A DNA stretch of 64,000 nucleotides from Pararheinheimera marina (GCF_042654345.1 NZ_JBHSGB010000004.1:62001-126000); one strand, 5' to 3'; positions 42,553 through 51,306 are shown, numbered from the stretch's first letter. The notes: generated by a model from the sequence alone, not told the origin. Made by a program: numbers and translations.

Positions 42553-42897
42553 TCAAAGCATAGTCCGATTACAGTAAGTTGCCTTTTCAAACTCACTGAC
42601 ATTCATAGCAATATTTGGAACATGCGGAAACATGGCTACTAACCTCTCAACAACCGACCGTGACAATTTTGCTCGCTGCTCAGTAGTGCGGCCTTGCATA
42701 AGGCTCGAAAAAACGTGGATGAAAAGCTCTCGCTTCGCGCCCACCAAATACTTATTGTAGGGATTTATCCGAACTTTAATATCACCGATATCAAACAAAT
42801 CAGAGGCTACAGCAACCAAATGAATTTGCTCCGCAATATATTCCTCAGAGTGACTATCCAGTATCTCAACCGAGCAATCGACAATAAAATGTGGCAT
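42553..42897 (-). CDS. 5-carboxymethyl-2-hydroxymuconate isomerase-like tautomerase
   Basis: This 114-aa protein begins MPHFIVDCSVEIL, so after Met removal Pro is the N-terminal residue, the catalytic base of the tautomerase superfamily. DIKVRINPYNKYLVGAKREL and FIHVFSSLMQGRTTEQRAKL match the CHMI (HpaF) family. AGGAAG precedes the ATG. CHMI acts in homoprotocatechuate breakdown, but no such pathway genes are nearby. The attC-like site starts nine bases after its stop, so it looks like a captured cassette gene and its real substrate is open. Confidence 0.8.
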   Translation of the reverse strand: MPHFIVDCSVEILDSHSEEYIAEQIHLVAVASDLFDIGDIKVRINPYNKYLVGAKRELFIHVFSSLMQGRTTEQRAKLSRSVVERLVAMFPHVPNIAMNVSEFEKATYCNRTML

Positions 42898-42943
42898 TGT
42901 TCTTCCTATATCCGCTAAAAAGATAGGTTTTCACCCTTGCTCG

Positions 42944-44068
42944 TCAAAAGCTGCTGATGCCTGCCTGTTCCAGTAATTTTGGTGCTTGCTCTTGCAGCTC
43001 CAGATACAAAGCCCGCGCAGGTGTCAGCTGTTGCTCAGCCAGGTAGGCTTGCAATAACGCTAGCTGATATTGTGGATGCTGAAAATGTTCAGCAATTTTT
43101 GCCATCAACCGCAATTCGGTGATTTTGTCGGCGGGCGTTTGCGCCAGACGATAACTGTACATGCCATACAAAGCCAGATAGTTCAGATCATAAAGACCGG
43201 GCTGTTGCGCCAGAGCGATATCAATATGGGCAACCCCGTTGCTGCGAGCGGTTGCCAGCAACGTCATCGTCGCTTCCTCCGGAAAAGGCGTGCGGGTGCG
43301 GGGTGTTTGACCCAGTTGCAGCGCTAAGAGATCAGCTGCGGCAGGCACAGACATTGGGTTTTGCGCCGTGATCAACAGCTCGTCATGCGCCACAAAAGGT
43401 AACATCGGTTGGTTCGCGACAAACAAGGCACCAAGTTCGCGTAAACGGGTTTCGAGGATAAAAGGGAACTTATCCAGCAGCTCAGCACTAAAAGCCTGCT
43501 CTTCGCGTAGCGTAAAACTGTTCATTTCTTTGCCTGCAACCCAATAACTGCCATCCGGATTTTTCAGATTGACCAGTGCCGCCGAACCATGACAAACCGC
43601 GGCAATCCGTTTTTTTTGTTGCACCATCGCCTGCAGAAACTGCTGCGTGCCAGCATCTACCGGCAAATCAAACATGGCGCCATCACCGCCAATAATAAAT
43701 ACCGCCTCATACTGAGTGGCAAGTTCAGCGGTTGGAGCTAAGGTCTGTTTCAGTTGCCTGAGCGCTGGCGTCTGCTGCTTAAATTGCTGCATATAGGGCA
43801 AATCGTCTTTGCGGTTGTGCACTGGTACGGTGCCGCCTTTGGGTGACAAGATATCCAGACTCAAACCATTTTGTTGCAGCACCAGATAAGCCTGGGCCAG
43901 CTCTTCCAAATCATAACTGATGGCTGGATCGCCTTGCTTGCCATAACCGGAAATCAGCAAGGCAACTTTATGGTTGCTGACAGGCTGCGTCGCAGGCTGT
44001 TGTATTGCTTTGGCTGGCGCCAAGAATATGCCCACTATCAAGCCGAATATCATCAATGGTAACTTCAT
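42944..44068 (-). CDS. secreted DJ-1/PfpI-family protein
   Basis: This 374-aa protein has AGGAG six bases before the ATG and a signal peptide (1-22, ending PAKA). The DJ-1/PfpI domain (about 30-235) has VALLISGYGKQGDPAISYDL, FIIGGDGAMFDLPVD and the nucleophile elbow AAVCHGSAAL with its Cys. A ~140-aa helical tail follows. Relatives include chaperones, glyoxalases and proteases, and the activity here is not certain. Its promoter shares a conserved box with the peptidase/two-component operon next door, so it is probably a target of that response regulator. Confidence 0.85.
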   Translation of the reverse strand: MKLPLMIFGLIVGIFLAPAKAIQQPATQPVSNHKVALLISGYGKQGDPAISYDLEELAQAYLVLQQNGLSLDILSPKGGTVPVHNRKDDLPYMQQFKQQTPALRQLKQTLAPTAELATQYEAVFIIGGDGAMFDLPVDAGTQQFLQAMVQQKKRIAAVCHGSAALVNLKNPDGSYWVAGKEMNSFTLREEQAFSAELLDKFPFILETRLRELGALFVANQPMLPFVAHDELLITAQNPMSVPAAADLLALQLGQTPRTRTPFPEEATMTLLATARSNGVAHIDIALAQQPGLYDLNYLALYGMYSYRLAQTPADKITELRLMAKIAEHFQHPQYQLALLQAYLAEQQLTPARALYLELQEQAPKLLEQAGISSF

Positions 44069-44095
44069 CTTCTACTCCTTGGTGTTGATTCAAGT

Positions 44096-44131
44096 TGAAG
44101 TTACCTTGGTGCTTGTCGTGTTTTTGTGAAG
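44096..44131 (-). promoter_or_regulatory. response-regulator box and promoter of the DJ-1/PfpI gene
   Basis: On the minus strand CACAAAAACACGACAAGC is followed after seven bases by TAACTTCA. The same arrangement, with the same spacing, stands before the S41 peptidase gene. It ends 28 bases before the start codon. Confidence 0.5.
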
Positions 44132-44185
44132 CGCTGTTTTTCCAGAGAGTTAGTGAAAATGCTTTACGTATTTTTCGGCAACCGC

Positions 44186-45472
44186 TCAGACAAGGGTTGA
44201 ATTTGCATCAAACCGGATGGTGATTTCGAATTTTTGCCCATCGTCCGCAAGCTGCAATTGCCAATGTTGAACCTCACAAATGCGCTGGATCAGGCTCAAT
44301 CCCTGGCCAATACCTTTACTCGCCGTAGTGCGCTGGCCACTTCGCAGTGGATCGCTTGGTAACGGCAAGCTAAAGCAATTGCTGATCACCAATTGCATCG
44401 CGCTGAGTTTAATGCCGACTTCGGGTTCTGACGCATACTGCAGCAAATTAGTTAGCAGGTTTTGCAGCAACATCTGACACAGGCTGGGGTTAGCGACAAC
44501 CCAGACCTCTCCGGCAAGCTCTAAATCTAGCTGTAAGCGCTGGCCGGCATCACTGTGATTTAAAGCAAAATTTTGGAGCAGGGTTTGCTCCAGCAGCTCG
44601 GTCAGATTAAACCGCTGCTGCGGTACCGATTCAGCCCTTGCCAAAGCCAATAAAGTTTCATTGGTTTGTTCCAGCGTCAACACTGCTTGCGCAAAGGCCT
44701 GCTGCTCTGGCACAGATAGCGCAGTACCAGCTGAGGGATCAGACAGTAGATTTTTCAGCACGCTGAGCGGTGTGCGGATTTCATGGCTGATGTCTTTGGT
44801 AAAGTTACTTTCACGCGACAAGGCCTGCTGCAAAAACTGTTGATTGTCGGCAATCGCCTGCGCCAGAGTACCGATTTCATTCTTTGGAAACTGGCTGGCA
44901 AATCCGGGCGCCAGCACCGGTAAAGCCGGATCCTGCACCGCCGTGGCCAGGCGCAGCACCGGATCGGTAATCTGTCTGGCTAACAGCAGCGCGACCGGCA
45001 GCACGACCAGCAAACATAACAACAACAATAACAGCAAAGCACCGGCTAACAGTGGCGATAACTCGCGGCTCACTTCAAAAGCCGCGACATCCGCCAGTAA
45101 CACATAGGGTTGCCCACCCAACTGCAGCACCTGCAAATGCACTGTTTTGCCTTCCTCCAGCCGATATTCCACCCGCATGGGTTCACGCAGGTAACTTTGA
45201 TACAAAGTCTCGGGTAGTGCTTGCCAACCCTGATACAACTGCATAAAGGCCGGTCTTGGCGGGTTTACCATGCCGGATTGCTGATAATGTTGTTGCAGAT
45301 ACGCGGCTTCTTCGCTGACCAGCCGGTTAAAAATATTGTCCTCCACCACCCAGGCATACACCAGCACCAACAGGCTGTAGCCCAGAGTCAGCAGCAACAC
45401 CAGGCCGGTGACCAGCTTTAACAACGCCACGCGAATGGAATGAGGCGAGCGGATTGGCCTAATGTCCGGCAT
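44186..45472 (-). CDS. sensor histidine kinase
   Basis: From the ATG at 45472 (GGAG seven bases upstream) this is a 428-aa kinase. A membrane helix (about 15-40), a short periplasmic domain, a second helix (about 145-170) and HAMP are followed by a dimerisation domain with the H-box DISHEIRTPLSVL and an ATP-binding domain. The latter has LLQNLLTNLLQYASE as N-box and SKGIGQGLSLIQRI as G-box. The start lies inside the last codons of the response-regulator gene (14-base overlap). It should phosphorylate that regulator; the periplasmic signal is unknown. A secreted peptidase in the same operon suggests an envelope cue. Confidence 0.92.
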   Translation of the reverse strand: MPDIRPIRSPHSIRVALLKLVTGLVLLLTLGYSLLVLVYAWVVEDNIFNRLVSEEAAYLQQHYQQSGMVNPPRPAFMQLYQGWQALPETLYQSYLREPMRVEYRLEEGKTVHLQVLQLGGQPYVLLADVAAFEVSRELSPLLAGALLLLLLLCLLVVLPVALLLARQITDPVLRLATAVQDPALPVLAPGFASQFPKNEIGTLAQAIADNQQFLQQALSRESNFTKDISHEIRTPLSVLKNLLSDPSAGTALSVPEQQAFAQAVLTLEQTNETLLALARAESVPQQRFNLTELLEQTLLQNFALNHSDAGQRLQLDLELAGEVWVVANPSLCQMLLQNLLTNLLQYASEPEVGIKLSAMQLVISNCFSLPLPSDPLRSGQRTTASKGIGQGLSLIQRICEVQHWQLQLADDGQKFEITIRFDANSTLV

Positions 45473-46151
45473 CAGGTAACTCCAGCCGAAAGCCAATGCC
45501 ATGCACAGTTTTAAGCAAAGCGCTGGCAAAAGGTTTGTCCAGCGCATTGCGCAAGGTGTAGATATGACTGCGCACTGCATCACTTTCCGGAGCGTCGTCG
45601 CCCCAGAGTTTAGCATTGAGTTGTCGCTTACTGACCGCATGCGGATACGCTTCGGCCAGCAGTTGCAACAGGCTAAAGTCAGTGGCAGATAAGTTGAGCG
45701 GCACTCCGCATCGACTGGCCTGCCGCGCTGCGCGGTCGATGGTTAAATCGCCCAACAACAGCGTCGGGCTTTGATGCAACCGATGGCGACGACACAAAGC
45801 CAGTACCCGGAAATACACTTCTTCCAGTGCAAAAGGTTTGGTCAGGTAATCATCGGTGCCTACTTCAAAACCGCTGATTTTATCCTGCAGGCTATCGCGG
45901 GCCGTCAGCATCAACACCGGCGGGTTATAAGCGCTTTGTTTGAATTGCCGACACAGCACTAAACCATCCAGATCCGGTAAGGTTAAGTCGAGGATCATCA
46001 AATCAAACTGCTGCTGTTGCATCAGCAACTGCGCCAGCTGGCCGGTGGCAGCATAATCGGTGACCAGGCCCTTCGCCTGCAAAAAGTCCAGCAGCTGCGT
46101 CGCCAGCACGGCATTGTCTTCTACCACTAAAACATGCAGTTTTTCATTCAT
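45459..46151 (-). CDS. OmpR-family response regulator
   Basis: This 230-aa regulator has a receiver domain with the acidic pocket VVEDN, phospho-acceptor Asp55 in MILDLTLPDLDG and Lys in YLTKPF. A winged-helix DNA-binding domain (about 130-225) follows, with LNLSATDFSLLQLLAEAYPH and VRSHIYTLRNALDKP. OmpR-type regulators bind direct repeats; an 11-base direct repeat stands in the promoter of its own operon and a related box precedes the DJ-1/PfpI gene. It lies 27 bases after the peptidase gene. Confidence 0.94.
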   Translation of the reverse strand: MNEKLHVLVVEDNAVLATQLLDFLQAKGLVTDYAATGQLAQLLMQQQQFDLMILDLTLPDLDGLVLCRQFKQSAYNPPVLMLTARDSLQDKISGFEVGTDDYLTKPFALEEVYFRVLALCRRHRLHQSPTLLLGDLTIDRAARQASRCGVPLNLSATDFSLLQLLAEAYPHAVSKRQLNAKLWGDDAPESDAVRSHIYTLRNALDKPFASALLKTVHGIGFRLELPDAGH

Positions 46152-46178
46152 CGTCTTTCTTTACTTGAGATTAATAGC

Positions 46179-47606
46179 TCACTGAGCGGTTTGCTGTCGC
46201 TGTTCAATCAGTTGCAGGCTCTGCTGCAACGCAGGGTCGGTGTCATCGACGCTCAGCATTGCTAACGCTTTATCGTCGAAACGGACATCTGGCTCAACAC
46301 TGTGACGATGCAGTTTGCCATTAGGCCTGACCAAGATACGTGTTGCGACATAAGCCCGCAATTGCGAATGTGGCAGATTAAATAAATTCCCTTGCGCCGT
46401 CTGATTGGCAAAACCTTCAGTCGGACTGCCGAGCAGCGTGGCAAATTGTTGATCCTGAGCGGCAGTAGCAAACACGATGGCGGCAGAATAAGTCCGTGGG
46501 CCAATCAACAGGTAACTTTTCCCGGCAAAACGCTTATTGACCGCAAAAGGTTGTTCCCATTCATTCCAGTCTTGCTGCAGCAGCGTACCGGTTTGGCCTT
46601 TATAACCAAACCAACCGTTATTGTGTGGGTTAAGTTTTTCTCGCACCTGCGAGGCTAAACGAAAGGGTTTAACGCTTAAATAGCGGCTCAGATAGTTGAC
46701 TGTATCGGTATTGCCGCCAGTATTTTGCCGCAAATCAATCAATAGCGAATGCACCTGTTGCTGTTTCATCGTAGCAAAACTTTGATCAAGAAAATCAGCA
46801 AACTCGTCTTCATCCAGGTCAAAAGTGTTGAGTTGCAATAAACCTACCCCAGGCCGAATTTGCTTGTAAGCATAATCCTGCCACTCTGCGTCAACCATTT
46901 GCCAATCTTGTCCCAGTTGCAATTGCAAGGTCTGCACTGGCTGATGCATGGGTTTGAGTGTCACTTCAAACTGATCTTTCCAGCCAAGCGACGCCCACAA
47001 ACTCAGGCCAAAACGTGACACTAGCATTTCCTGGCGCAACGCTGCAGTTTCACCATTGCCATAGGCTTGTAATGTATCGAGTAATTGAGTAACGGGCACT
47101 TGGTTGATGCTCAGAATTTCACTACCGGCGCTGACCTTCGAACCGTCGGCTAACTGGTAGCTATGCTGCAGCAACAAACTGTCATTTTCGGCCAGCTTGA
47201 GCTGCCAGGGGAAAAAGAAATGGCCTTGCGACTGCAATTGCCGGTACTCGGGATAGGGCCACAACAACAGGGTATGGCCATCATTAAACGTCTGATTTAA
47301 CCGCGCAATCAATTGGTAAAACTCAGTACGCAGCAGTGGTTTGTTAATCTGCTGCTTTAATAGCTCTGCGTGTTGTTCTATCTGCGCCAGATCGGCGTAT
47401 TCGCTAAGCTCTGGATGCCAGGCAACGACAACCTCAAGCAAATGATCGATATCGGCGTGCATCTGTGCAACGCTGAGTGGTTGCTGCGGCAAAGCCGGAT
47501 TTGCCAGCTCCGGGAATATTTGCAGATGTGATTGAGTGCAAGCTCCCAAGCATAGCGCACAGAGGATGATGAGATATGTGGCGAATCTTTGTATTAACTT
47601 TTGCAT
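46179..47606 (-). CDS. S41-family peptidase lipoprotein
   Basis: From the ATG at 47606 (AAGGAG six bases upstream; the TTG at 47621 spans that site and is unlikely) this is a 475-aa lipoprotein with lipobox LGAC. It has the tail-specific-protease core: LLIDLRQNTGGNTDTVNYLS for the substrate-binding strand and GPRTYSAAIVFATAAQ with the nucleophilic Ser. The usual PDZ region is replaced by a different beta-rich segment (WQLKLAENDSLLLQHSYQLA). It likely acts in the periplasm. It is the first gene of an operon with a two-component system. Confidence 0.88.
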   Translation of the reverse strand: MQKLIQRFATYLIILCALCLGACTQSHLQIFPELANPALPQQPLSVAQMHADIDHLLEVVVAWHPELSEYADLAQIEQHAELLKQQINKPLLRTEFYQLIARLNQTFNDGHTLLLWPYPEYRQLQSQGHFFFPWQLKLAENDSLLLQHSYQLADGSKVSAGSEILSINQVPVTQLLDTLQAYGNGETAALRQEMLVSRFGLSLWASLGWKDQFEVTLKPMHQPVQTLQLQLGQDWQMVDAEWQDYAYKQIRPGVGLLQLNTFDLDEDEFADFLDQSFATMKQQQVHSLLIDLRQNTGGNTDTVNYLSRYLSVKPFRLASQVREKLNPHNNGWFGYKGQTGTLLQQDWNEWEQPFAVNKRFAGKSYLLIGPRTYSAAIVFATAAQDQQFATLLGSPTEGFANQTAQGNLFNLPHSQLRAYVATRILVRPNGKLHRHSVEPDVRFDDKALAMLSVDDTDPALQQSLQLIEQRQQTAQ

Positions 47607-47626
47607 AAATGTCTCCTTCAAAAACC

Positions 47627-47663
47627 TGAAGTTAATGCAAAGCTTGTCGTGGTTTTGTCGTGG
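47627..47663 (-). promoter_or_regulatory. response-regulator direct-repeat box and promoter of the peptidase operon
   Basis: On the minus strand CCACGACAA occurs twice with an 11-base period (47655-47663 and 47644-47652). It is followed by GC, seven bases and TAACTTCA (47627-47634), which contains a -10-like TAACTT. The start codon lies 20 bases further on. Confidence 0.55.
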
Positions 47664-47975
47664 TTTTGCTCTGGCTTGATGCTGTCAATTGGCTGGTGAC
47701 AACTTAGCCTGATTGCGCTTATGGTTGTTTCTACTGAAAAAATGTTCGCCTTCGGCTGGCACACCGAATTTGGCCACATGGTTGTCGTCTGAATACTGGT
47801 ATCTGGCAATATCATGACATGGATAAGGTACGTTTTTTAACGTTCTGGCAATGCTTTGACGTCTCGAAATTTTCGAGAACAGTGATTTGTTGGTTTTCAA
47901 GCAAGTCCGTTTTCAGTGAAAAGCACCGATTGAATCGAATCTCTGTGAATTTCCACTTTTGGTACAAAGCAGCCA

Positions 47976-48083
47976 CCAGCAAAACAGACAGTGGTAACTG
48001 CGTAGTGAGCGATATAAAAGTGAGCGCGGGAGGTGCGAACGGGCGAACGCAGTAGTTGCCTTTGGCTGGTTTCCCAGCCACCG
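47976..48083 (+). repeat. accessory-segment boundary repeat, copy B
   Basis: It begins CCAGCAAAACAGACAG and contains TAACTGCGTAGTGA, AAAAGTGAGCGCG, GCAGTAGTTGCC and TGGCTGGTTTCCC. It is an inverted, diverged copy of 40600-40697. The inner arms GGTAACTGCG and CGCAGTAGTTGCC are nearly complementary. Confidence 0.65.
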
Positions 48084-48110
48084 TACTTAAATTCCGGAAA
48101 CAACTTTCCC

Positions 48111-49064
48111 CTACACCACTCGATTATCCCGCTCGCCGGCTTTAAAGCTTTGGATATTGCGGCCAATAATATTGACCAGATCTTGCTGGGCTTCCTGGCA
48201 GGCCCAAGCGATATGGGCGGTGATTTTTAGATTATCCAGTTTGGCGTTTAGCAGAATATGCTCGGCTGGTGGCGGTTCTTGCTCTAAAACGTCCAGCACG
48301 GCGTAGCCAATTTGCTTGCTTTGCAAGGCGCTCAGTAACGCCTGGTTGTCAACCAAAGCGCCGCGGGCTGTGTTGATCAGCATGGCGGTTGGTTTCATTT
48401 TTGAAAGCGCAGCAGCATTGATTAACCCAACAGTGTCCGGCGTTTGTGGGCAGTGCAGGCTGATAATGTCAGATGTTGCGAGCAGCTCGTCGAAGCTAAC
48501 GCGGCCCGGACGGATCTCTGTCGCGCCTGCGTGTTCGCTAATAATTACTTTCATATCAAAAGACAAAGCGATTTTCTCCACGCCTTTGGCCAAAGCGCCG
48601 TAGCCGACTAAACCCAGGGTTTTATCTGCCAGCTGATACATCGGGTTGCCCAGCACCACAAAAGTCGGGCTTTGTGGCCACAGGCCTTTGGCGGTGTTTT
48701 GGTTGTGGTGTTCGGTTTGGCTGTAGTGCGCCAGTATTTGTGCAAACACATACTGCGGCACAGTGTGGCGGGCGTAACCGGCCACATTGGTGACTGCAAT
48801 GCCAAGCTGCTGCGCCGCTTTTAAATCGATATTGTTGGTGCCGGTGGCGGCAATACACACCAGTTTCAGCTGGGGTAATTGCTTTAAGGTGTCGGCGTTT
48901 AACAGCACTTTATTGGAGATAATAACGTCGGCGTCGCGGCAGCGTTCTACCACTTCGGTTGGCTGAGTGATGCCGTAGCAGGTCAGGCTGCTAGCTTGCT
49001 TTTCGATAGCTGAAAAGTGAATGCCAGGGCTAAAAGTGTCGCGATCCAAAAATACCGTTTTCAT
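48111..49064 (-). CDS. D-2-hydroxyacid dehydrogenase (glycerate dehydrogenase/HprA-like)
   Basis: From the ATG at 49064 this is a 317-aa protein of the D-isomer-specific 2-hydroxyacid dehydrogenase family. The NAD-binding motif is LVGYGALAKG (the last Gly-rich position departs slightly from GxGxxG). Catalytic Arg lies in NTARGALVDNQAL, Glu in DVLEQEPP and His in TAHIAWA. Such enzymes reduce hydroxypyruvate or glyoxylate with NADH or NADPH. An upstream in-frame extension to 49229 overlaps the deacetylase remnant and is not coding. No SD is clear. It marks the return to conserved sequence after repeat copy B. Confidence 0.9.
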   Translation of the reverse strand: MKTVFLDRDTFSPGIHFSAIEKQASSLTCYGITQPTEVVERCRDADVIISNKVLLNADTLKQLPQLKLVCIAATGTNNIDLKAAQQLGIAVTNVAGYARHTVPQYVFAQILAHYSQTEHHNQNTAKGLWPQSPTFVVLGNPMYQLADKTLGLVGYGALAKGVEKIALSFDMKVIISEHAGATEIRPGRVSFDELLATSDIISLHCPQTPDTVGLINAAALSKMKPTAMLINTARGALVDNQALLSALQSKQIGYAVLDVLEQEPPPAEHILLNAKLDNLKITAHIAWACQEAQQDLVNIIGRNIQSFKAGERDNRVV

Positions 49065-49125
49065 GCAAAGTGCTCGTCTGAAGAAGGAAACAACAGGCCT
49101 TTGGCTGGTAAAGGCCTTCAGCAGT

Positions 49126-49398
49126 CTACTCGGACTGCCCGCTAAACGCCGAATAAATATCGCTGGCACTGGCCAGCCAAATGTCTTGCTTGCTGGTGAG
49201 GTAAGCAAGCAGCTGCTCAAAATAAGCAATGCGGTGCGGCTGCCCCAATAACCAGGGGTGAATATTCAGCGCCAGCAGTCGGCCGCCATATTGCTCCGCC
49301 TCTGCCAACAATAAATCGCAGGCGTCACACACTTGCTGCAGATAAGAGGCTTCATTTGGATAACGATTCCTTAGTAAATCATTCCTGAACGAATTAAC
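49126..49398 (-). pseudogene. polysaccharide deacetylase-family remnant (C-terminal end)
   Basis: The frame encodes YPNEASYLQQVCDACDLLLA, RLLALNIHPWLLGQPHRIAY and a tail DIWLASASDIY before its stop at 49126. This is the C-terminal ~70 residues of allantoinase/PuuE-type polysaccharide deacetylases, including the HPWLxGQPHR motif. The catalytic part and any start are missing: the frame closes at 49399 with no homology beyond about 49362. It is a 5'-deleted relic next to the DUF6933 gene. Confidence 0.7.
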
Positions 49399-49409
49399 TC
49401 ACTATAGCG

Positions 49410-49952
49410 TTAACCTTTGTTTTGTAAGTTAGATAGTAATTCCGCCATGGCTTTGTCTGGCCATTGGTAGTCTTTTAGCCCTTTGATGGTGCATGGCCTA
49501 TGGCTTAACTCGGCACTGTAACGGTATGGGCTAATATCTGATACGGCAGTGTTGGTGTAACCTAGGCCATAATCAATATCTTGCGCTATTTGGTTCATTG
49601 TACCCTGCACAGAGCGGTTACATTCGGTGTCGAACTGTAACGTTGCCAAATGCTGCGTGGCGGTTACGACCAGCTCATGCGGTAAACCACTTTTCAGTAA
49701 GCTGTTTATAAACACATCTTCAAAATGCCATTGCAGCTTGGCAAAGTCTGACTTTGTTAAACAGGAGATAAACACGGCGTAGCGCGTGGCGTCATGCACG
49801 GCGATCACGCATTGTCTGCGTTGGATTGTGATGAGGTTAGCGTGCCAGTTTAGCCACTTTGCCTGCAAGTCAATACTTGTTGGCATCGGTGCATTTATTG
49901 TGGTGTTAACAGGTAACTTTGTATACAGCTTTTTAGTGCAATGGAAGATCAC
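49410..49952 (-). CDS. DUF6933-like protein
   Basis: This 180-aa cytosolic protein starts at GTG with AGAGG six bases upstream. It opens MIFHCTKKLYTKLPVN and continues with WLNWHANLITIQRRQCVIAV and HDATRYAVFISCLTKSDFAK, the pattern of the DUF6933 family found beside mobile or defence genes; function unknown. The C-terminus has DIDYGLGYTNTAVSDIS. It lies between a gene remnant and the YhiN-type gene, in DNA slightly richer in AT than its neighbours, which suggests acquisition. Confidence 0.7.
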   Translation of the reverse strand: MIFHCTKKLYTKLPVNTTINAPMPTSIDLQAKWLNWHANLITIQRRQCVIAVHDATRYAVFISCLTKSDFAKLQWHFEDVFINSLLKSGLPHELVVTATQHLATLQFDTECNRSVQGTMNQIAQDIDYGLGYTNTAVSDISPYRYSAELSHRPCTIKGLKDYQWPDKAMAELLSNLQNKG

Positions 49953-50110
49953 TCACTACCTCTTTCATAACCCAGTGCAGTCGCAGGATTTTGCTCGTTA
50001 GCCAGCATAAAGTGGTTCTTTTACCAAAGCTGATGCACTGCCTCTGTATCACCTTCGCGAAATCTGTTCGCACAATTCAGAATTTGTTCGCTGTAATTAA
50101 GTCTTGTCAA

Positions 50111-51295
50111 CTAGCAGTACTGCCCGGCTACCCAGCCAGAAGCCCAGGCCCATTGGAAATTGTAGCCTCCTAGCCAGCCGGTTACGTCCACCACTTCGCC
50201 GATAAAATACAGGCCTGGCTGCTTTTTCGCTTCCATGGTTTTGGAGGATAACTCGTTGGTGTCAACGCCGCCCAAAGTGACTTCGGCGGTGCGGTAGCCT
50301 TCGGTGCCGTTGGGTTTAAACACATAATGGGTCAGGCTGTCGGCCAGCTTTTGCAGTGCTTTGCCCTGCAAGGCTTTAATTGGCTGATTGGTAAACACCT
50401 TTACTTCCAGCAGCTTTTCCACCAGGCGTTTTGGCAGCAGGCGGGACAAAATGGTTTTTAACTCCTGGTCCGGGTGTTGTTGCTGCTGCTCCTGCAAAAA
50501 GCCATGCAGGTCTTGCTGTGGTGACAGGTTAATAATCAGATCATCACCGGGTTGCCAGAAGCTGGAGATTTGCAAAATAGCCGGGCCGCTTAAGCCACGG
50601 TGGGTGAACAACATATCTTCCGGGAATACGACATCGTTGGCTTCAGCAGTGACAGGCAATGACACCCCACTGATTTCTTCAAACACCGCTTTGTCAGCCG
50701 GTTGCCAGGTCAGTGGCACTAAACCGGCCCGCACCGGCAGCACGTTCAGGCCAAACTGTTCAGCCAGCTGAAAACCAAAGGCGGTGGCGCCTAAATTAGG
50801 CAGGCTGAGGCCACCTGTTGCCACCACCAAACTGTGGCAGCGGCGTGATACAGCGACCGTATCCAGTTGATAACCGCCTTGCTCCAACGCCTTTACCGCC
50901 GTAATGTCCTGCTGCAAGGCGATCTGCACCCCGGCTTTATTACATTCCTGCTGCAACATATCGACAATGTCTTTGGCGCTGTCGTCACAAAACAGCTGGC
51001 CCAGCGTTTTTTCGTGGTACGCAATGCCGTATTGCTGCACCAGCGCAATAAAGTCCCATTGGGTGTAACGGCTTAACGCCGATTTACAAAAATGTGGGTT
51101 GTTGGACAGGTAGTTGGCCGGACTGGCGTACATATTGGTGAAGTTACAACGACCGCCCCCTGACATCAGGATTTTGCGACCTATGCGTTTGCCGTTGTCC
51201 AGCACCAGGGTTTTACGGCCACGTTTAGCCGCTTCAATGGCACAAAATAAACCGGCCGCCCCTGCGCCCAGCACAATCACATCAAATTCCTGCAC
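50111..51295 (-). CDS. YhiN/HI0933-family flavoprotein
   Basis: This 394-aa protein has an N-terminal FAD-binding motif VIVLGAGAAGLFCAIEAAKR (4-24). GRKILMSGGGRCNFTN (about 39-54), LVVATGGLSLPNLGATAFGF and a final GEVVDVTGWLGGYNFQWAWA follow. These are the signature blocks of the HI0933/YhiN family of NAD(P)/FAD-dependent oxidoreductases, whose substrate is not established. It ends eleven bases from the WaaA-KdkA fusion gene on the same strand and may be read with it, though the roles look unrelated. Confidence 0.92.
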   Translation of the reverse strand: MQEFDVIVLGAGAAGLFCAIEAAKRGRKTLVLDNGKRIGRKILMSGGGRCNFTNMYASPANYLSNNPHFCKSALSRYTQWDFIALVQQYGIAYHEKTLGQLFCDDSAKDIVDMLQQECNKAGVQIALQQDITAVKALEQGGYQLDTVAVSRRCHSLVVATGGLSLPNLGATAFGFQLAEQFGLNVLPVRAGLVPLTWQPADKAVFEEISGVSLPVTAEANDVVFPEDMLFTHRGLSGPAILQISSFWQPGDDLIINLSPQQDLHGFLQEQQQQHPDQELKTILSRLLPKRLVEKLLEVKVFTNQPIKALQGKALQKLADSLTHYVFKPNGTEGYRTAEVTLGGVDTNELSSKTMEAKKQPGLYFIGEVVDVTGWLGGYNFQWAWASGWVAGQYC

Positions 51296-51306
51296 CGCTG
51301 TCTGCC

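Larger units (their letters stand above)
47607..48110. other. 504-base intergenic region
   Basis: It holds the promoter of the peptidase operon (47627-47663), a 15-bp palindrome CTCGAAATTTTCGAG (47863-47877) and repeat copy B (47976-48083). The open frames that cross it lie inside the repeat and lack start signals, so I see no gene. Confidence 0.65.

Noticed and set aside
47819..48055. 78-aa plus-strand open frame
   Set aside because: It lies mostly in repeat copy B and has no coding support.
48111..49229. 372-aa version of the hydroxyacid dehydrogenase
   Set aside because: The first 55 residues overlap the deacetylase remnant and have no homology; family alignment starts at the ATG at 49064.
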